A DNA stretch of 64,000 nucleotides from Prunus persica (taxonomy: Eukaryota; Streptophyta; Magnoliopsida; Rosales; Rosaceae): contig NC_034016.1 of NCBI RefSeq assembly GCF_000346465.2, positions 2,935,391-2,999,390 on the forward strand. The letters run 5' to 3'. The translations under genes and the position numbers were made by a program. Positions 35,291-48,524 of the stretch are shown piece after piece. Within the stretch, counting starts at the first letter, position 1, and each line of letters opens with the position of its first letter. The notes beneath the pieces are model-generated. The model saw only the letters and a list, made by a program, of their open reading frames with translations, did not search any database and was not told where the DNA came from.

Positions 35291-37739
35291 GAAGAGCTTC
35301 TCTTTTGAATCTTTTTTTTGTTTTTTTGTGACAGCAAAATATTAGATTAGACAGAGGCTTTGGTCCTTTGTAGCCTTGCTATCCCTGCCTCCTTCCTGCT
35401 TCTGGGTTTTTGACAAAGAAAAAAGGGTTTTTGAAAAATGTGAAAAGAGAACTGTGAGAGGAGGAGAGTGGCATAGAGACTGTTAAAATGTCAGTGGTGC
35501 TTAGCTTTTTCATGGGAAGAGTATGAATGGATGACAGACATAAATGTTGGAGATTGTGTGGTGTGTTTCTCATTATTTTAAACAGTGAAAGGTTGAATCA
35601 TCTTGTTGGTAGAAAAATTTACCATTAAAGAACAAAGCTTTTAAGAATTATATATGATTAAAAAAGGAAAAGTTTGAGAAGTGATTATGAGAAGTTTGGG
35701 TGGCTCTGATTGTTGATGATGGGCATTATTATTCTAAAATGATTAGCTCAGTGATTATCAACCTGCAGTCTACATTTTCAATCCAAATAAACTAATGTCT
35801 TGGGGGGTGAGGAGCGGAAATCACTTTCTTTTATGAGGCCCTTTTTAAATTTTAATTTATTGAATCCATAAATAATGTAATTAGGCTCATACTTCGATGC
35901 ATAAAATAAGGTTAAGGGAATAAAATCTTTAAAGTCTCATTCTTTTCCTTCTTTTTATCTCCTCCTCCTCCTTTTCCCAAATTATATAGTTGTGGTGAGA
36001 ATGGAGTACCAGACAGATGTGAGAATCCTCTTCTTGGCCTCTGGCAAAGCCAACAGCAATCTGCCATGTTATAAAGACAAACGGAAAGCAACTTCTCCTT
36101 ACCAATTATCAGAGCTTTTGGAGGCTTGGTAAACTCAAACTGTCATCAATTCAAACACCCTACCTTTTGTATTTCTAATCTTTTGAACTCCAAAATATAT
36201 AAAACCAACAAGGAATTTGTAGCTCCACTCAAGATAACATTTACTCCCACTGTAACTTAAACTTCAAATCAGCAGGATCCGTATAAGGTGAGAGCAGAAC
36301 TTCAGTGAGTTGGTTTTATTGCGTAGACGTGCTAAGTGGCAAGACAATCCAATTGAAATGGAATATGCATTTAAATGTTGGCACATCATTATCTTTTAAC
36401 TTAATTGTTTTGCCATTTTATAGTGTCGCATGAAAGACCCTATAAAAGTTTTGGTTTCTATGTGTTATTATGGTCATCAATCACAATGTTAAGCGCTCGT
36501 TAAGTTGGTAGGATGAGTAGTTTGAGAAGTGACAATAGTACCATTTAAAAGTTTTAACGAAGAAATTAAGAAGTTGCTAATAATTCATTATTATTACTTC
36601 AAGTACATTGCATTTCATACAAGAGTGTGAGGTGAGTATAAAAAAATAAAAAAACAAAAAAAAAACTAAACAAGTAATATTACGAGAGTGAGATTTTGAA
36701 CATAAAAACTTGAGAGATAATTACGTACTCTTAATTATTTGAGTTACAAACTCCTTAACATTGTGTTTAGTTTTATGGGAAGGGCCTCATGTAATGTAAG
36801 TTTTGGCCTAACACCTTGGCACTGCAATGCAAATTGCATAGAAAGAAGAGGAGTGGCGTGGAGGCAGAGAGAGCAACACATGCCTGCAAAAGCAAACCTT
36901 AAATTTGATTTGTATTTGTCGATGAGGCCAGTGGGCCGATTCCTACTGATATTAGCCAAACGACGAGAAGCTACAATACAATAGCACCGGGCAGGAGGGA
37001 CCACAAGACAAACACAACGCAGTAAGCTTCGAAAGGATAAAAGAGAAAACTATAAATATACTTCATCTCAACCATGGTAAAACCTACTCCTATTTAGAGA
37101 TGATCTATGCTACCTGACCCAGGAAAAAAAATAATATTTGTCAGTAGTTTTATTAATTCTAATTCTTTAGAGCCACTCTAGCCTAACTCAACTGGTCGAG
37201 TCTGTATTCTTCCTCTCTCTCAGTTGTGAACCTCTTTCGGCCTGCGTGCCCTTATGGGTCTATGTTCTGTTAGTCTTTTTTTTCTGCATTAAAAAATAAA
37301 AAAAGGGCATTTGACTTGGTCTTCGGGAGCAAGGCCCATTGCAGACAAGAGCTGAAAAGGCAAAGCAACTCTTTCACAAATAAAGGTATGGATGAAAAGG
37401 TATTTCGAAAATGGAAATTGTCACCTAATCTAAAATATTTTTCTTGTACTAGGAGGGTTTCAAGTAAAATGAATTTAATTTAAATTTGTAGGGTGGAGCC
37501 GAGAAGTATTGATGAATCTCTTGTTATGACGTGACATGCCAATTCTGCTCCTTGTCTATTAATTCGTCTAACGCCATTTGCGTGATAAAATTTCCTCTCT
37601 ACCTACACTCACGAGGATGAGCCTCTACATTTTATGTATTGCATTTGGTTCATGAACTTGAGCACAGAGAGTAGATGTCAAATCTTATTCGGACTAATAA
37701 TGAACAAAGATATTCATTGACAAGCACCAGCATTCTCCA
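35291..37739. other. ENODL upstream region and intergenic DNA
   Basis: The first few hundred bases are the probable ENODL promoter. The rest is AT-rich with no recognised gene. A possible box A-like relic lies near 37190. Confidence 0.4.
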
Positions 37740-38365
37740 CATGATGACGCGATCGAGAAAGATAAAAGTAAACAAACACACAACAATTCAATAACGCGAT
37801 CGAGAAAGATAAAAGTTCTCAAATAGTTTGAAGCCAACTCTCCCTCATCAACTCCTCTAATCTGCTGATTCTTTGTATTTATCTCTGCTATAGTTAGTTA
37901 TCCTTTGTCTTTGTATTATCATTTACATGCTGATAAGACGTTTGTTTTTATCACAACATTGTTTGTTATTATATGAGAACAAAATTCTTCATGGTATCTA
38001 GAGCGTTCTGACCAACATAATTTTTTTTCTTTTTCGATCCTATATTCTTCTTTCCTACTCTTCCATGACATGTGGTAGCAACTCTGCTGCTTCCTCTCTT
38101 GCTGCTGTTCCCAATGTTACCAATCATCTTTCCAAATTGTTGTCTTACATGAAATGGGCTCATCTACCTTATCCCCAAAAACACAAAATCACATACTTAA
38201 TTTCTTTTGAGTTGGATCTGTTATGGACTTTGGCGGTCCCACAATCAGCTAATTTTCTGATAATATTTGCACTAATTTTTTCTGATGTAGTCTGGGGTAG
38301 CTAGCTAGGTTTGGGTTAGATTAATGGTGATAAGTTGGAAGTTCCTGATGTGTTGTATATCAATG
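37740..38365 (+). mobile_element. deleted Ty1/copia-type retrotransposon remnant
   Basis: The motif 'tggtatctagagc' at 37994-38006 is one or two bases from the canonical plant copia primer-binding junction 'tggtatcagagc', complementary to initiator tRNA-Met. It is preceded by LTR-like sequence and followed after ~60 bp by a gag-like frame ('NHLSKLLSYMKWAHLPY', about 38119). Then comes 'KLEVPDVLYIN'-like coding (about 38333), a word typical of copia polyproteins. Most of gag-pol is deleted. A 22-bp word, 'acgcgatcgagaaagataaaa', occurs twice, near 37747 and 37795. Confidence 0.5.
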
Positions 38366-39359
38366 TCATTAAAAGACTGGAATTTAATTTTCTTAAGCAC
38401 TTTCAATATAAACATATACAAGAAGGTTGCTAGCATATCATGAACTAATGGGAATCAAACAGCAATTCTTTCCTCAGGTAGTTTAGACACTTCTTCAACT
38501 TCAACCTTGAAGGGTATTGTTGCTCTCAGAGACTTTGTACTTGTACCAATTTGCACACACCAGAAAGTAGTGGCTCCTAGAGCAGCAATCAAGTAATAGA
38601 AGTAATCTAATCTCCCCCAATTTCCAGCTGCAGTCCCCTTAGTCTATGCTGATTAACAAGCTACCATTTCAGTGCCAAGATTTGGTTACCAACCTCACTG
38701 CCAAACCAATTGCATGAGTGACCTGTACAGGCTTTAACCTAAGACCTCAAATTTTACATGTTATCAAAAAAGAAACGACAATGAAAACGGAAATTATTGG
38801 GAATTATAACAACAATAAATATATTAAAAAAGAAATTTTGCCTCCAAGTAAAAGGGCATACATACACCCAATCCCTCTCCCCTCCTTTCCTTGACAAAAA
38901 AGGAAAAGAACAAAGGGTCTCTAGTAAGGAACTAAAATGCAAGGTCTCCTTAAAGTTATAAACATAGCACTCTAGCACTACTAACCATCGATCTTTATCT
39001 ATTTCCGAATAGGTATAATAAGCCATCTAAACATAATAAACTAATTCTGGATCCTCTGCATCACCCTTGAATAAATAACCGGGGGAGAAGAGGTTTTCAT
39101 TACCTCTTAACTACATACATCATAAGGCTCTCTACCTCTATCTCCCTCGTTGATGCCATCTTTTTCTTCAGTCACAAGGAATGCCCTTTCATGACTCGGG
39201 TTGCAATATCTCTGAAACCAGAGTAGCTCTTAGGAAATGATAAATCATCAGCTGTAAATATCTAATTGAGACACTCAGATTCCTAGTCCAATGTCATACT
39301 TTTTCCTCCTATGCCTTGGAACAACGTTCTTCTGCGTCACACCTCAAGCATATACATTC
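38366..39359. other. 3' flank of the GBF4-like gene
   Basis: Probable GBF4 3' UTR (minus strand) and intergenic sequence. No further gene is recognised. Confidence 0.4.
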
Positions 39360-42300
39360 TTACCACTGCAACGAGTGAACTCTCCGGAGGGCACGGGCTG
39401 GTCTTCGCTTCTCCACAACCGGAATGACTTTTTCCATTAGCTGCAGCACACATACACAAGAAAGTCAACTACATGATAGTCGCTATTGTCCCTCATCTTC
39501 CAATATCCTATTCCTCTGAATCAATTTTTCATCTAACCTCACTCAGATGCATAAATGACACTGAAACCAATACTCATGGATGTCAAATATTGCCAAAACT
39601 CAAAAATTGGGAAACTATTCTTCTCTTCCCATATAGACTATATAAAGATGCAGACACATTCTTTAAAGAAATTAGTTTTAAAAAAAATACATTCAACCCA
39701 CTTGATTATGATCTACTGCTGATCCATTAATCTTCAATATTTTCCCCTTCTACAGTTTCATGAGGAAACAAATATCACCCACAAGTTTCTCAGAGTATAA
39801 AAGATGATTAAATATAACAGATATATCAATTTCCACAATCACACTAAGATAAAATCTCAAAGCATGTGTTTTCTTGTTTAGTTACATTAATACATGCAAA
39901 CATGCATGGAAGTCTATAATAAAGCTTCTAACCAAACCATTTCCCAGTCATTATAAAGGTTCACCATACTGATTGTCTTGACTACTCCAAACCCAAAGCT
40001 TAAATAATATGGAGGACCATGACCATATAATAAGAATGTTCCTTTTTATAATCATATTGACCATAGTGATACTTTCCTAGTGTCTTCCCTTGTGGACGTA
40101 GACAAGGATCCAACTGCGCATCTTGGTTGCACAGGTTCTTTCAATCATAAAAATATTCCTTGATCTATTTCAATTATCTCATAGCAGTGTCCCCATAAAA
40201 CAAAATTCGCTCCCTCCAAAAAAGAACCCATGTTTGGAAGATGTATTTGGCTAAGGCAAAGTGTTTGGTAATTTTAGACTAAACTAATACAAATTAATAC
40301 ACGTACATTCAAAATAACAAAGCTATCAGTCTTAAAAAATGAAACGACTGTGTAAACATTGGTCTGAGCAAAACATCCCACGCCTAAATAGTTATATATC
40401 ATCAAAAGAAATGATCAACATTTCACTATGCATTCATGCTGTATGTTTGCCTCAGTCATGAAAAAAGGTAAACCAAATTTGAGAGGCCAGGCTTTTGGAT
40501 TAATTATTTGTTTCAGTTTACTTATTTTTTGGTGGGAGGAGGGAGGGAGGAAATGACACATGATCTTCTAACAAAAATGAATGTTCATATGAAAAATAAT
40601 ACTTGGGGGCAAATTGTTATTCGGGATTGACAAAAGATTCAGGCACACTTCGTACATTAAAGAATTTAGCTTGACAACAAAACAGAATATCATAGAGAGT
40701 CAAAAATTTCTTATTATATTGGAAGCATTGAGAGATCATAGAAACCCCATTACTAATGAAAAGATATTTTGAAAAGAAACCCACGCTTCCAACAGAAAAA
40801 TGATAACAGATTTCCTCTGTTAAGTAGAAACTCTAAATATCTTATCTCTAAACATTATGCTACATGAATAGATATTGTGAAACGAAACCAATGCTTCCAA
40901 CAAAAAAAAGATAACAGATTTCCTCTGTTAAATAGAAACTCTAAATATCTGATCTCTAAACATTATGCTACATCTATGCCCACAAAATATATAGTTCAAA
41001 ATGAAGGATTATTGGTGCAGACTTTCTAGTTTCCTCTTCCTTTTTTGGGCAGGACTTACAAAATAGTTATAATGTTTTATTCACCACACCACCACACACA
41101 CCCCCCTCCTCTTCTTTTCCCTTTTTGGGATGATTTTGGCACTAGGTAATTTAAGGGTATTTTTGGGTGCCAAAATCATCAGCTATTTTTTTTGGGTGCA
41201 GTGGAGATATAATTGTAACGTTTCACTTGTAATTTCTGCATTTTCTGTTTACGCCTAGATGGACACATTGACTACCTCGTAACATATTTTTCATTTTATC
41301 AAAATTTTATGTTTCTTATCCTAAAAAGAATTGCTATAGGCCAAAGACCAGAGTCCGATAAAATGCAGTCCCTTGCCATATCAATAAATTACTTGCATCA
41401 GGAGCAGAATGAATACCTGCTTACGTCTTTCCTCAGTCCTCTCAGTCTGCAATAGAAAATATTTTGTTAAACAATGGAGCATGCAATAAATGTCAAGGGC
41501 TACAGAAGTAAGCAATTAAAACACAAACAACTCTGTTGAATATTTTCTGAAGAATGTTTTTTCACTCAGTCTGGTGGCACGTTACATAATTTTAGTTAGT
41601 CATTTTTTTCTTTTTGGTGCTGGGCATCTGTTTGGCCAGCATGGTTAGGCCTCTTGGCTCTCTTTGTTATACTTTGTGGACTGCTTTGCAGTGTGTTTGT
41701 TCTTAATAAATTTCCTTCGTTCAGAAGAAAAAAAGAGCAAGACACAGATATGAAAGTACAAGGTCTTAACATCAACTTAAAAACCAAACACATTACAATT
41801 AAGATAACTGAACAGTACATGACTTTGCTCCCACAAACTCATGAACCAAGTCTTCATGTACATACATTAGAATTCCAAACCCATTTCTCTTTGTATAGTA
41901 TACTGAGCAAGACGAATGCAATTGAGACAACAGGCCAACTATTAAATGTTCAAAATTGGTTCACTGACTTTCAAAAGCAAGCTTGAACAGGTTCACAGGC
42001 TTGATCATCTGTCTCATGGATTAAAATTATTTGTAAAATTCCGTAATGTTATAATGGAATTGAAACTCATTTGCCAGACTTGAGTTAAAATTCATGTAAA
42101 CTTACTCAAATTTTCCTACTTAAATTAAATTGTCACTTAAGAACACCTAGATGACGTATGCAAGTACTTCAAATAATTTATCTGTGCACTTTGAAAAAAC
42201 GTAATGAAATATAATTCAGCCATTTTGTATGAATACATATGCATAACATAAATATGTAGATATCTACATAAGATTCATCTCTATAAAAAAAATAATAATA

Positions 42301-43861
42301 AGATCTCATATATATATATATATATATATTCAGTCAAGCCTCTTATTCAAGAGCTTGGTCATGAAACATAGCTTGACCCCGACTTAACTATCAAGCTTGA
42401 GTTTGTTCACTTACAGCCCTGCTGACAAATGATAAATAAGTTTTCAATGGGATGAAACAGGACAGAGTAGTGGTATTTTCTGAAAGTACGACTATAATGC
42501 TTTAATGAAATACAAGTGGAAGTTCGTCATAGCTGATCTTTTAATGACACAAATGAAAAATCAATAGCTTTCACCATAAAAGGCAGACTGGTATTATAAA
42601 TAAGTCTTGAGATTGCCTTTCATCACCATATGTTTTTCTTTTGGAATTGTGTATTTGTAACTGACACGGTGTTTGCAGCCTCAGAAAACGAGACAGATGA
42701 AAGAAAAACTAGTTTGTTGCAAAAGTTTAACATTTAGTGTCAAACCACACTAACTATCCTGAATACTGATGGGGACTCAAATACAACTAATTTTGTCCCC
42801 ATAACCCAGATGTTCGGTTCTGAAATCACACTACTAGAAGCACATTTGCAAACCACACAATTCAGTAGGCAACTAGAGAACAATACAATACCAATTTAAT
42901 TACCTTCTCTTTCAAAAGCTGCTCGTTCTCCTCCTCTAATCTGACCGCCAATGATTCCAACTCCACTTGGTAAGCCTAAAATCCAAAAAACCCACAAACA
43001 ACAAAACACAAAATAAGTATTAAAAAAAAAAATGTATATATATATATATATATAATCACAAACACCACAATTTAACCATTTCCCCAATTTACACACCTGC
43101 TTCCTCTCTCGGGACCTGGCCGCTGACTCACGGTTCTTGATCATCCTCCGCTGTCTCTGCTGCGCCACCTTATCCATAGGCTCCAAAACGGCGCGCCCTC
43201 TCTTCCCTCTTCCCACTCCTCCACTCCCAACCATCTCAACCCCATTCCCAAACCCAATTATCGACCCTTCAACCTTATCAATCGAACTGAACGGGCTGAG
43301 CTGCGGCATCGGATCAAACGAAAATACACCGCCGCTCAATCTCTCCGTCTCCGGAGGCGGCATCGCAAGCGGCATATCCTTAATGTCGTCCTCCTCCACC
43401 GCCCCGGCCCGAGCCAAAAAGTCCTCCAGAGTCATCAAATCATCCGGAACCTCCTCTTTACACCCCTTCCGAGCCTCGCCGGACACAATTTCCCTCCAGA
43501 CCTCGTCGACGGTCTTCTGCGGCACCGCCGCCGAGGAGCTGTTCATTTCTGCGGCGGCGTCAGTGTTGATTAGGGTTATTTGGGCGTCGAGGAGGGTGGC
43601 GTCGGTCATGGGGGTGGGGTTCGGGTCATAGAGGAGGCCGTCGATGGTCATCGAGCCGATTGGCATGGACGACGTCGTATTGGTGCTGTGATAATCACTG
43701 ATGCCGTTGCTGTGGTTGTTCAGGGTTTGGGGGTGAGCGGAGGAGGAAGATGGGGTTGCTGAGGGTTTGGGTTTTGTAGCGGGGGAATTGGAAGAAGGGC
43801 GTCGCGAGAGATCCGAGTTTCGTGATCTTGACGACGACGACACTAGTTTTGACGACGCCAT
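39360..43861 (-). CDS. GBF4: group A bZIP transcription factor, GBF4-like
   Basis: Four minus-strand exons, 43097-43861, 42904-42975, 41417-41446 and 39360-39440, join in phase to 315 aa. The N-terminus 'MASSKLVSSSSRSRNSDLSR' and the blocks 'TVDEVWREIVSG' and 'LMTLEDFLARAG' are conserved in group A bZIPs related to GBF4, ABFs and DPBFs. The basic region ends exon 1 ('RMIKNRESAARSRERKQ', about 239-255), with the invariant N-x7-R spacing. The leucine zipper begins in exon 2 ('AYQVELESLAVRLEEENEQL'). Exon 3 is a 30-nt microexon (TERTEERRKQ) and exon 4 gives the family C-terminus ending 'RRVHSLQW'. Such factors bind G-box/ABRE motifs in the nucleus, and relatives act in ABA and stress responses. 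The two last introns are about 1.5 and 2.0 kb. An in-frame read-through of exon 1 without splicing would lose the zipper. Confidence 0.92.
40759..40974. repeat. 108-bp tandem duplication in GBF4 intron 3
   Basis: Two copies with period 108 bp (about 40759-40866 and 40867-40974) share 'gataacagatttcctctgtt' and 'ctctaaacattatgctacat' with a few substitutions. They lie within the last intron of the bZIP gene. Confidence 0.9.
41129..41180. repeat. 14-bp inverted repeat hairpin in GBF4 intron 3
   Basis: 'gatgattttggcac' at 41129-41142 is exactly mirrored by 'gtgccaaaatcatc' at 41167-41180, with a 24-bp loop. This could be a very small MITE or an intronic hairpin. No function is evident. Confidence 0.75.
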
Positions 43862-45655
43862 CTTTTCCGTCGCCGATTTGTCAGGCCTCTCTCTCCCCTC
43901 TACACTCTACACTGCAGACTCTGTCCACTCTCTCACTCTCTAGAAATTGGAGTTTTTAGGGTTTGGTTTGTTTTTTCCGTTGGGATCAGGAACGAAACAA
44001 AGCGCAGCAGAGCAGCAGCCTTTTTCAACGAGCGAGCAGTTTCACATTCCAGAACCTGGTTTTTATTTATTTTGAATTTTTCGATGGGACCGACCAAACA
44101 GAATCATATAGTACCGCCGAGTACCGAGATTTATGATTGCGTTGTGTTGTGGGTCATACGGAGTACCCACGCGGGCCCCACAGAATAGCGAAATCAAACA
44201 GGCGGGTGCAGTGAGTACGTAGGTGATATCGTTGTAGGTGAGTATAGCCGGTTGGCCGAATTTGAATGCGTTTCCGAGTATACTGTTGATTGGAAAAAAA
44301 GAAACGAGTAATGTTGTTGACTGGGGGCTACAGTTCGGGAAATCCTAGCTGTACGGGCGGCTGAGACGGCTGCGAGCAACCCTTGGAAAGAGAATCACTG
44401 AAAACCCGAGTATTGATTTCTTTCAATTTTTATTTGAGATATTTATTCATATATTTATAAATAAATAAAAAGAATAGATATTTATTCATATATTCATTAT
44501 TAGCACTAATAATATAGATAAATTCTATACTATTTAATTTTTTATAAATAATACATAAAAAAAAATTTCAAAAAATGACAGCTGACCCTATTGAATTTAA
44601 TTTTGATTATTAAATTACTTTGATGCTCTATTAAATGTTTTGAGATTTTTTTATGAGGTTTTGAGGTGGGGCTTGTTTTAAGAAATCAATAGCCATTTTA
44701 TAATTTATACGAATTTAAAAGTGTTTTTATTATATTATAAATGAGCTTTGGTTGTATTTCTAAAGTCCATTTCATATAATTTTTTTTATAAATAAATTAG
44801 GTCCCTATTTTGAGTATAGCCAATAATAAATCTCCCTTTTTATTTCTGGTCCAAACTTTAATTGATGAACACCATGGGGAGAAAGCATTTTTTTATTTAT
44901 TGAAATGATCCTTGAACTTGTCTTCAGTTTGTATTTTTTATCATACAACTAAATTATTTACTCTAATAGTCCCACGATGTTGCCCTCAAATAACCGTTAA
45001 TTCAAACTAAAATATACAAAATGGTCCATGAATTTGTGCAGAGTTCCACTTTGGTCATCCAACTAATTGTATTAAGTCATTTAAAATAAATAAAATTTTA
45101 AAAATAATCTATCTCCCTTTTTCTCATCACAGCCATCATCCAAACGACTTACCCTCCCCACCTCCATCATCACTCACACACTCAGCCAATACCACAAGCC
45201 ACCCCTCACATCTCTCTCACTGTTATCGGCAAGGCCGATTTTGACTTTTAGATGGTGCACGTTAAAAATTAAAATGAGGCATTTTCCTTTGCAAAACTCA
45301 TATTTAAGACTTGAATATGTTTGAGAATATATGAATAAATACTCGGAAATAATATAGATTGGAGAGATTTTAGAACAACCGAGAAGAACATGGTATTGTG
45401 AATTAAATAAAGAGTTTGTTTTCCATGGAGAAGTAAACCATGAGAACCAACTGGAAAGAGGAAGCGTGTATATGTTTGCTATTCGAAGGGACGTACATTA
45501 ATGTTTGCTACATTACAAGAAGTACGCGTCTACTGTTCAATTTTCTTTTTAGCATCAATTGGGTTTTTTTTGGGGTCAATCTGTTGGGTTGTTTAGATGT
45601 GGGCCATTATTGAACAGATGTTCCTTTGTTATATGTCTCCCAAAGGTTCATTTGG
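43862..45655. other. GBF4 promoter side and AT-rich intergenic DNA
   Basis: The first ~500 bp are the probable promoter and leader of the GBF4-like gene. Beyond this lies AT-rich DNA. Near 44905-45100 'aatggtccatgaatttg' and 'ttggtcatccaact' resemble ends of the element family found intact at 61-62 kb. Confidence 0.4.
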
Positions 45656-45813
45656 TAGTGAGAGTTTTATATGTGGCCTTTCAGCGAGGTTTTATATCTT
45701 AACCGTTGGATCATATTAATTAATTTGATTCAATGACTAACCAATTTGATCCAATGATTAAAAGATAGGACCTCACCTAAGGTCCATATAAGGCTCTATA
45801 ATGACTCTCACTA
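45656..45813. mobile_element. 158-bp foldback MITE
   Basis: The segment starts 'tagtgagag' and ends 'ctctcacta', with imperfect inverted similarity running inward. Examples are 'ataaggctctat' opposite 'atatgtggcct', and 'accgttggatc' opposite 'gatccaatgatt'. No convincing target duplication was seen, so the superfamily is not assigned. Confidence 0.6.
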
Positions 45814-46877
45814 AAGAATTCTTGCTACATATAAACATACAAATTTTGGGGCCCCTCATCAATGGAGGCCCAGTGTCGTTGCCCTTCGTGCCATGCTCAG
45901 GGTCGGCCCTAGTTATTGGTGTGCTCAAATATGAAATTGGGTGTTCGAGGAGGAGGGAGTGCTTGGCCGAGTTAGTGTTTGGGAGGAGACCAAGGGGTAG
46001 ATTGGGCGGGAGAGTAGATCAGGGTGCTCTAGTCACTCCCAACTCAAGGTATTCATATTATTTCAAAATTACAATTCGGTCCTTCCACTTCAAACATGCA
46101 TAACTTCCTCATTTTAACTCAGATTTTCGAACCATTTGTGCCTTAGCGCTTGCGACCTTAAGTTTTATATTTCTAGCCAAAAATATTAATTTTCAAGCTA
46201 TAATTTCTTAAATATCCTTAATTAAATCATAAAAAATTACTTAAAGACATTTTCATCCACCCCCAACGACCTGATCCACTCTCTTCCTCTCAATATGCCC
46301 CTCTCCTTCTCAAAAAATTATAGTATGAGAAGTTTGATTCTGACCATATTTGTTTTTCACTGTTTTTCTTGTGTCACAGACTCTCACACACACACGCTTG
46401 TTTGATGAATTAAATCATTTCCTTTTAAGCTACTAAGGTATGTTCATTTTTGAAATGGATATAGAAAATTTAGCTTAATTGAGTTTTGTTTTCTCTCTGT
46501 CACTCTCTCTTTGTCTCTCACGATTTGCTCTATCTTAACTCCTCATATATGCCAAAAAAAATATATTCAGGTATTGTGGGAGACAAAACAGAAAAGGTCT
46601 TGAAAATGGAGAGAATAAGAGACTTTCCTCCGTTCTAATCACTATGTTGGTCAGTAATGCTGCTTTAAGTTCAGTTAATTAGTGGATAATTCCTTTTGTT
46701 ATCGGTTAAGGATAGTTAAATTCATGTTATATGTTTTTGTAAATGTTTTTGCTATCTCAATTTGGGCCCTTTATATGTGTATGTGTTTGTAATTCAAAGT
46801 CGTACCCAGTTTGTGACGGGTGCATTGTGCTGATTGTTTTTTTTACCCAATTTTTGTAAATCTTCTGTAACAGCATG

Positions 46878-47770
46878 CACTACACAAAAAAAGTGGCAAC
46901 AGTTACCATTATATGGTGATATTTGGTGACTAATGCTGGGGTGACTAAAGGCTTCAGTCACCAAAAATTAGTCACCAAATAATGGTGTTAGGACCAATTT
47001 TTGGTATATTGGCAATTTCTTGTTACAAAAACATAGAGTAGGTCTTTGAGTGTAACCTATAGTTTTCAAGTGATGTTCTACTATCCTGGAGCAGTGTGGC
47101 TCAGAGACAATGCCAAGGTATGTTTTGCATCCATGCATTCATATTTGCATATTTGCAAGATCATCAAAAGTGGTTGTCAGATGTACAAAAAAAGGACAAA
47201 ATGTTTGCGTAGAGGTTTTTGAGAGTTTATATTGAAAACTCATATGGCTGTTCCTTGTTAGCCTCCATGAGTGATTAAATCATCATATTTTCGTATATGT
47301 GTGAGTTCATGAGCATTATGCATGTTGGTGATCAGAAATCGTGCCGTGAGGTGTGAGCAGTCGAGACCAGAGTTGTGCCATCTCTTGTTGACGAAGGAAG
47401 ACAAGATCGCTGGTTGGGTTGAGTAGCAAAGATGAGTAGGCAAGTCTGCCTTGTGAGCGTTAGTCTTGTGAGTTGAGACTTGTAAGACATTTTTGTATTC
47501 TTTCTCATAGTGATTTGTTCTCCGGCATAGTGCCTGCATTTGTTTTCCTCATCTTGAAGTTTTTTATTGCGTCAACATATCGTGTGTCCTTTATGCAATT
47601 GTTTGCGTTTTATTTGAATTTATTCTGCTGCGTATTCTGGAATTTTTGCTTACAGGATTGTTACAGTATTTCAATCCTACTATAGTGTTTGAGTATTAAG
47701 AAACAGATCAGTTGGCCATTCTAGAGAATTTCAAATAGTAACTGTTGCCACTTTTTTTTTTTTGGTAATG
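46878..47770. mobile_element. degraded CACTA-like non-autonomous element
   Basis: The left end is 'cactacacaaaaaaagtggc', a typical CACTA (En/Spm) terminus. The right end reads 'gtaactgttgccacttt' (about 47739-47755), then Ts and 'ggtaatg', the approximate reverse complement of the left end. Candidate 3-bp duplications 'atg' flank both sides (46875-46877 and 47771-47773). Just inside the left end is a hairpin made from 'ttggtgactaat' and its complement 'attagtcaccaa'. No transposase is recognisable. Frames inside (47258-47539 minus) look random. Confidence 0.55.
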
Positions 47771-48524
47771 ATGATACGTTACTAACCTTAATTTTTTGTG
47801 ATAAAGTAAGATTCTTAACTTGATGGTTCATGTAATAAAAGAAGTTAAGATAGGTGACAGTTTTTTTAATACTTTTTTTTAATTATGACAGCTCAACCTA
47901 GATTGTTACCTCCTGGAAGCTTCTTGCTAAGATGCTTCACCAATTTGGTTCAAGGCTGTTTCATTTTCGGACAACTTTACATTCAGATGTAGAAAAAGAA
48001 TTCTGTAGTTAATGTAACAAAAGAAATAAAAAACATGTCGAAGAGAAACCATTAATATTGTATGTAAGACCATGTAATTGTTTTGAGGTCACTCAATGAA
48101 ATTTTGTGTTCCATTTACTTGTTTTTCTGCTTTTATCGTATTTATTTTAACATTTATAAATTGCTGTCAAGATAGAACTATACAAACCTCTATAACATAG
48201 AAGAAACGCTATAAACAGTATAAACTGAAGTGCAATTAAAACTAGTTCATCTCAAAAGAAACGCTATAAATAGTCAACTGGTAATTTCAATTATATTGAC
48301 AGCCACATAAATAGTATTCAGCAAAGAGGGTGAGAAAATGAGATATGCATACAAAAATTCAACTTTGTCCTCCAAAACATAAATAGGCGTGCATGAATGC
48401 CACAACCTTGTTGGGAAAAAAATCACGAAATTATAATATTATTTACAAACAACAAAACAATCGAAACTCAATGAATTTAAATTTTTTTCAAAAAAAGATG
48501 GAAAGTATACAAAGTAAAATTATT
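47771..48524. other. 3' flank of the histidine kinase gene
   Basis: AT-rich intergenic DNA and the probable 3' UTR of the minus-strand kinase. Short words recur ('aaacgctataaa' at about 48206 and 48260). No gene is seen. Confidence 0.4.

Noticed and set aside
43137..43631. 164-aa plus-strand frame
   Set aside because: It is antisense to exon 1 of the GBF4-like gene and shows no independent similarity.
47258..47539. 93-aa minus-strand frame
   Set aside because: It lies inside the CACTA-like element and resembles no transposase or other protein.
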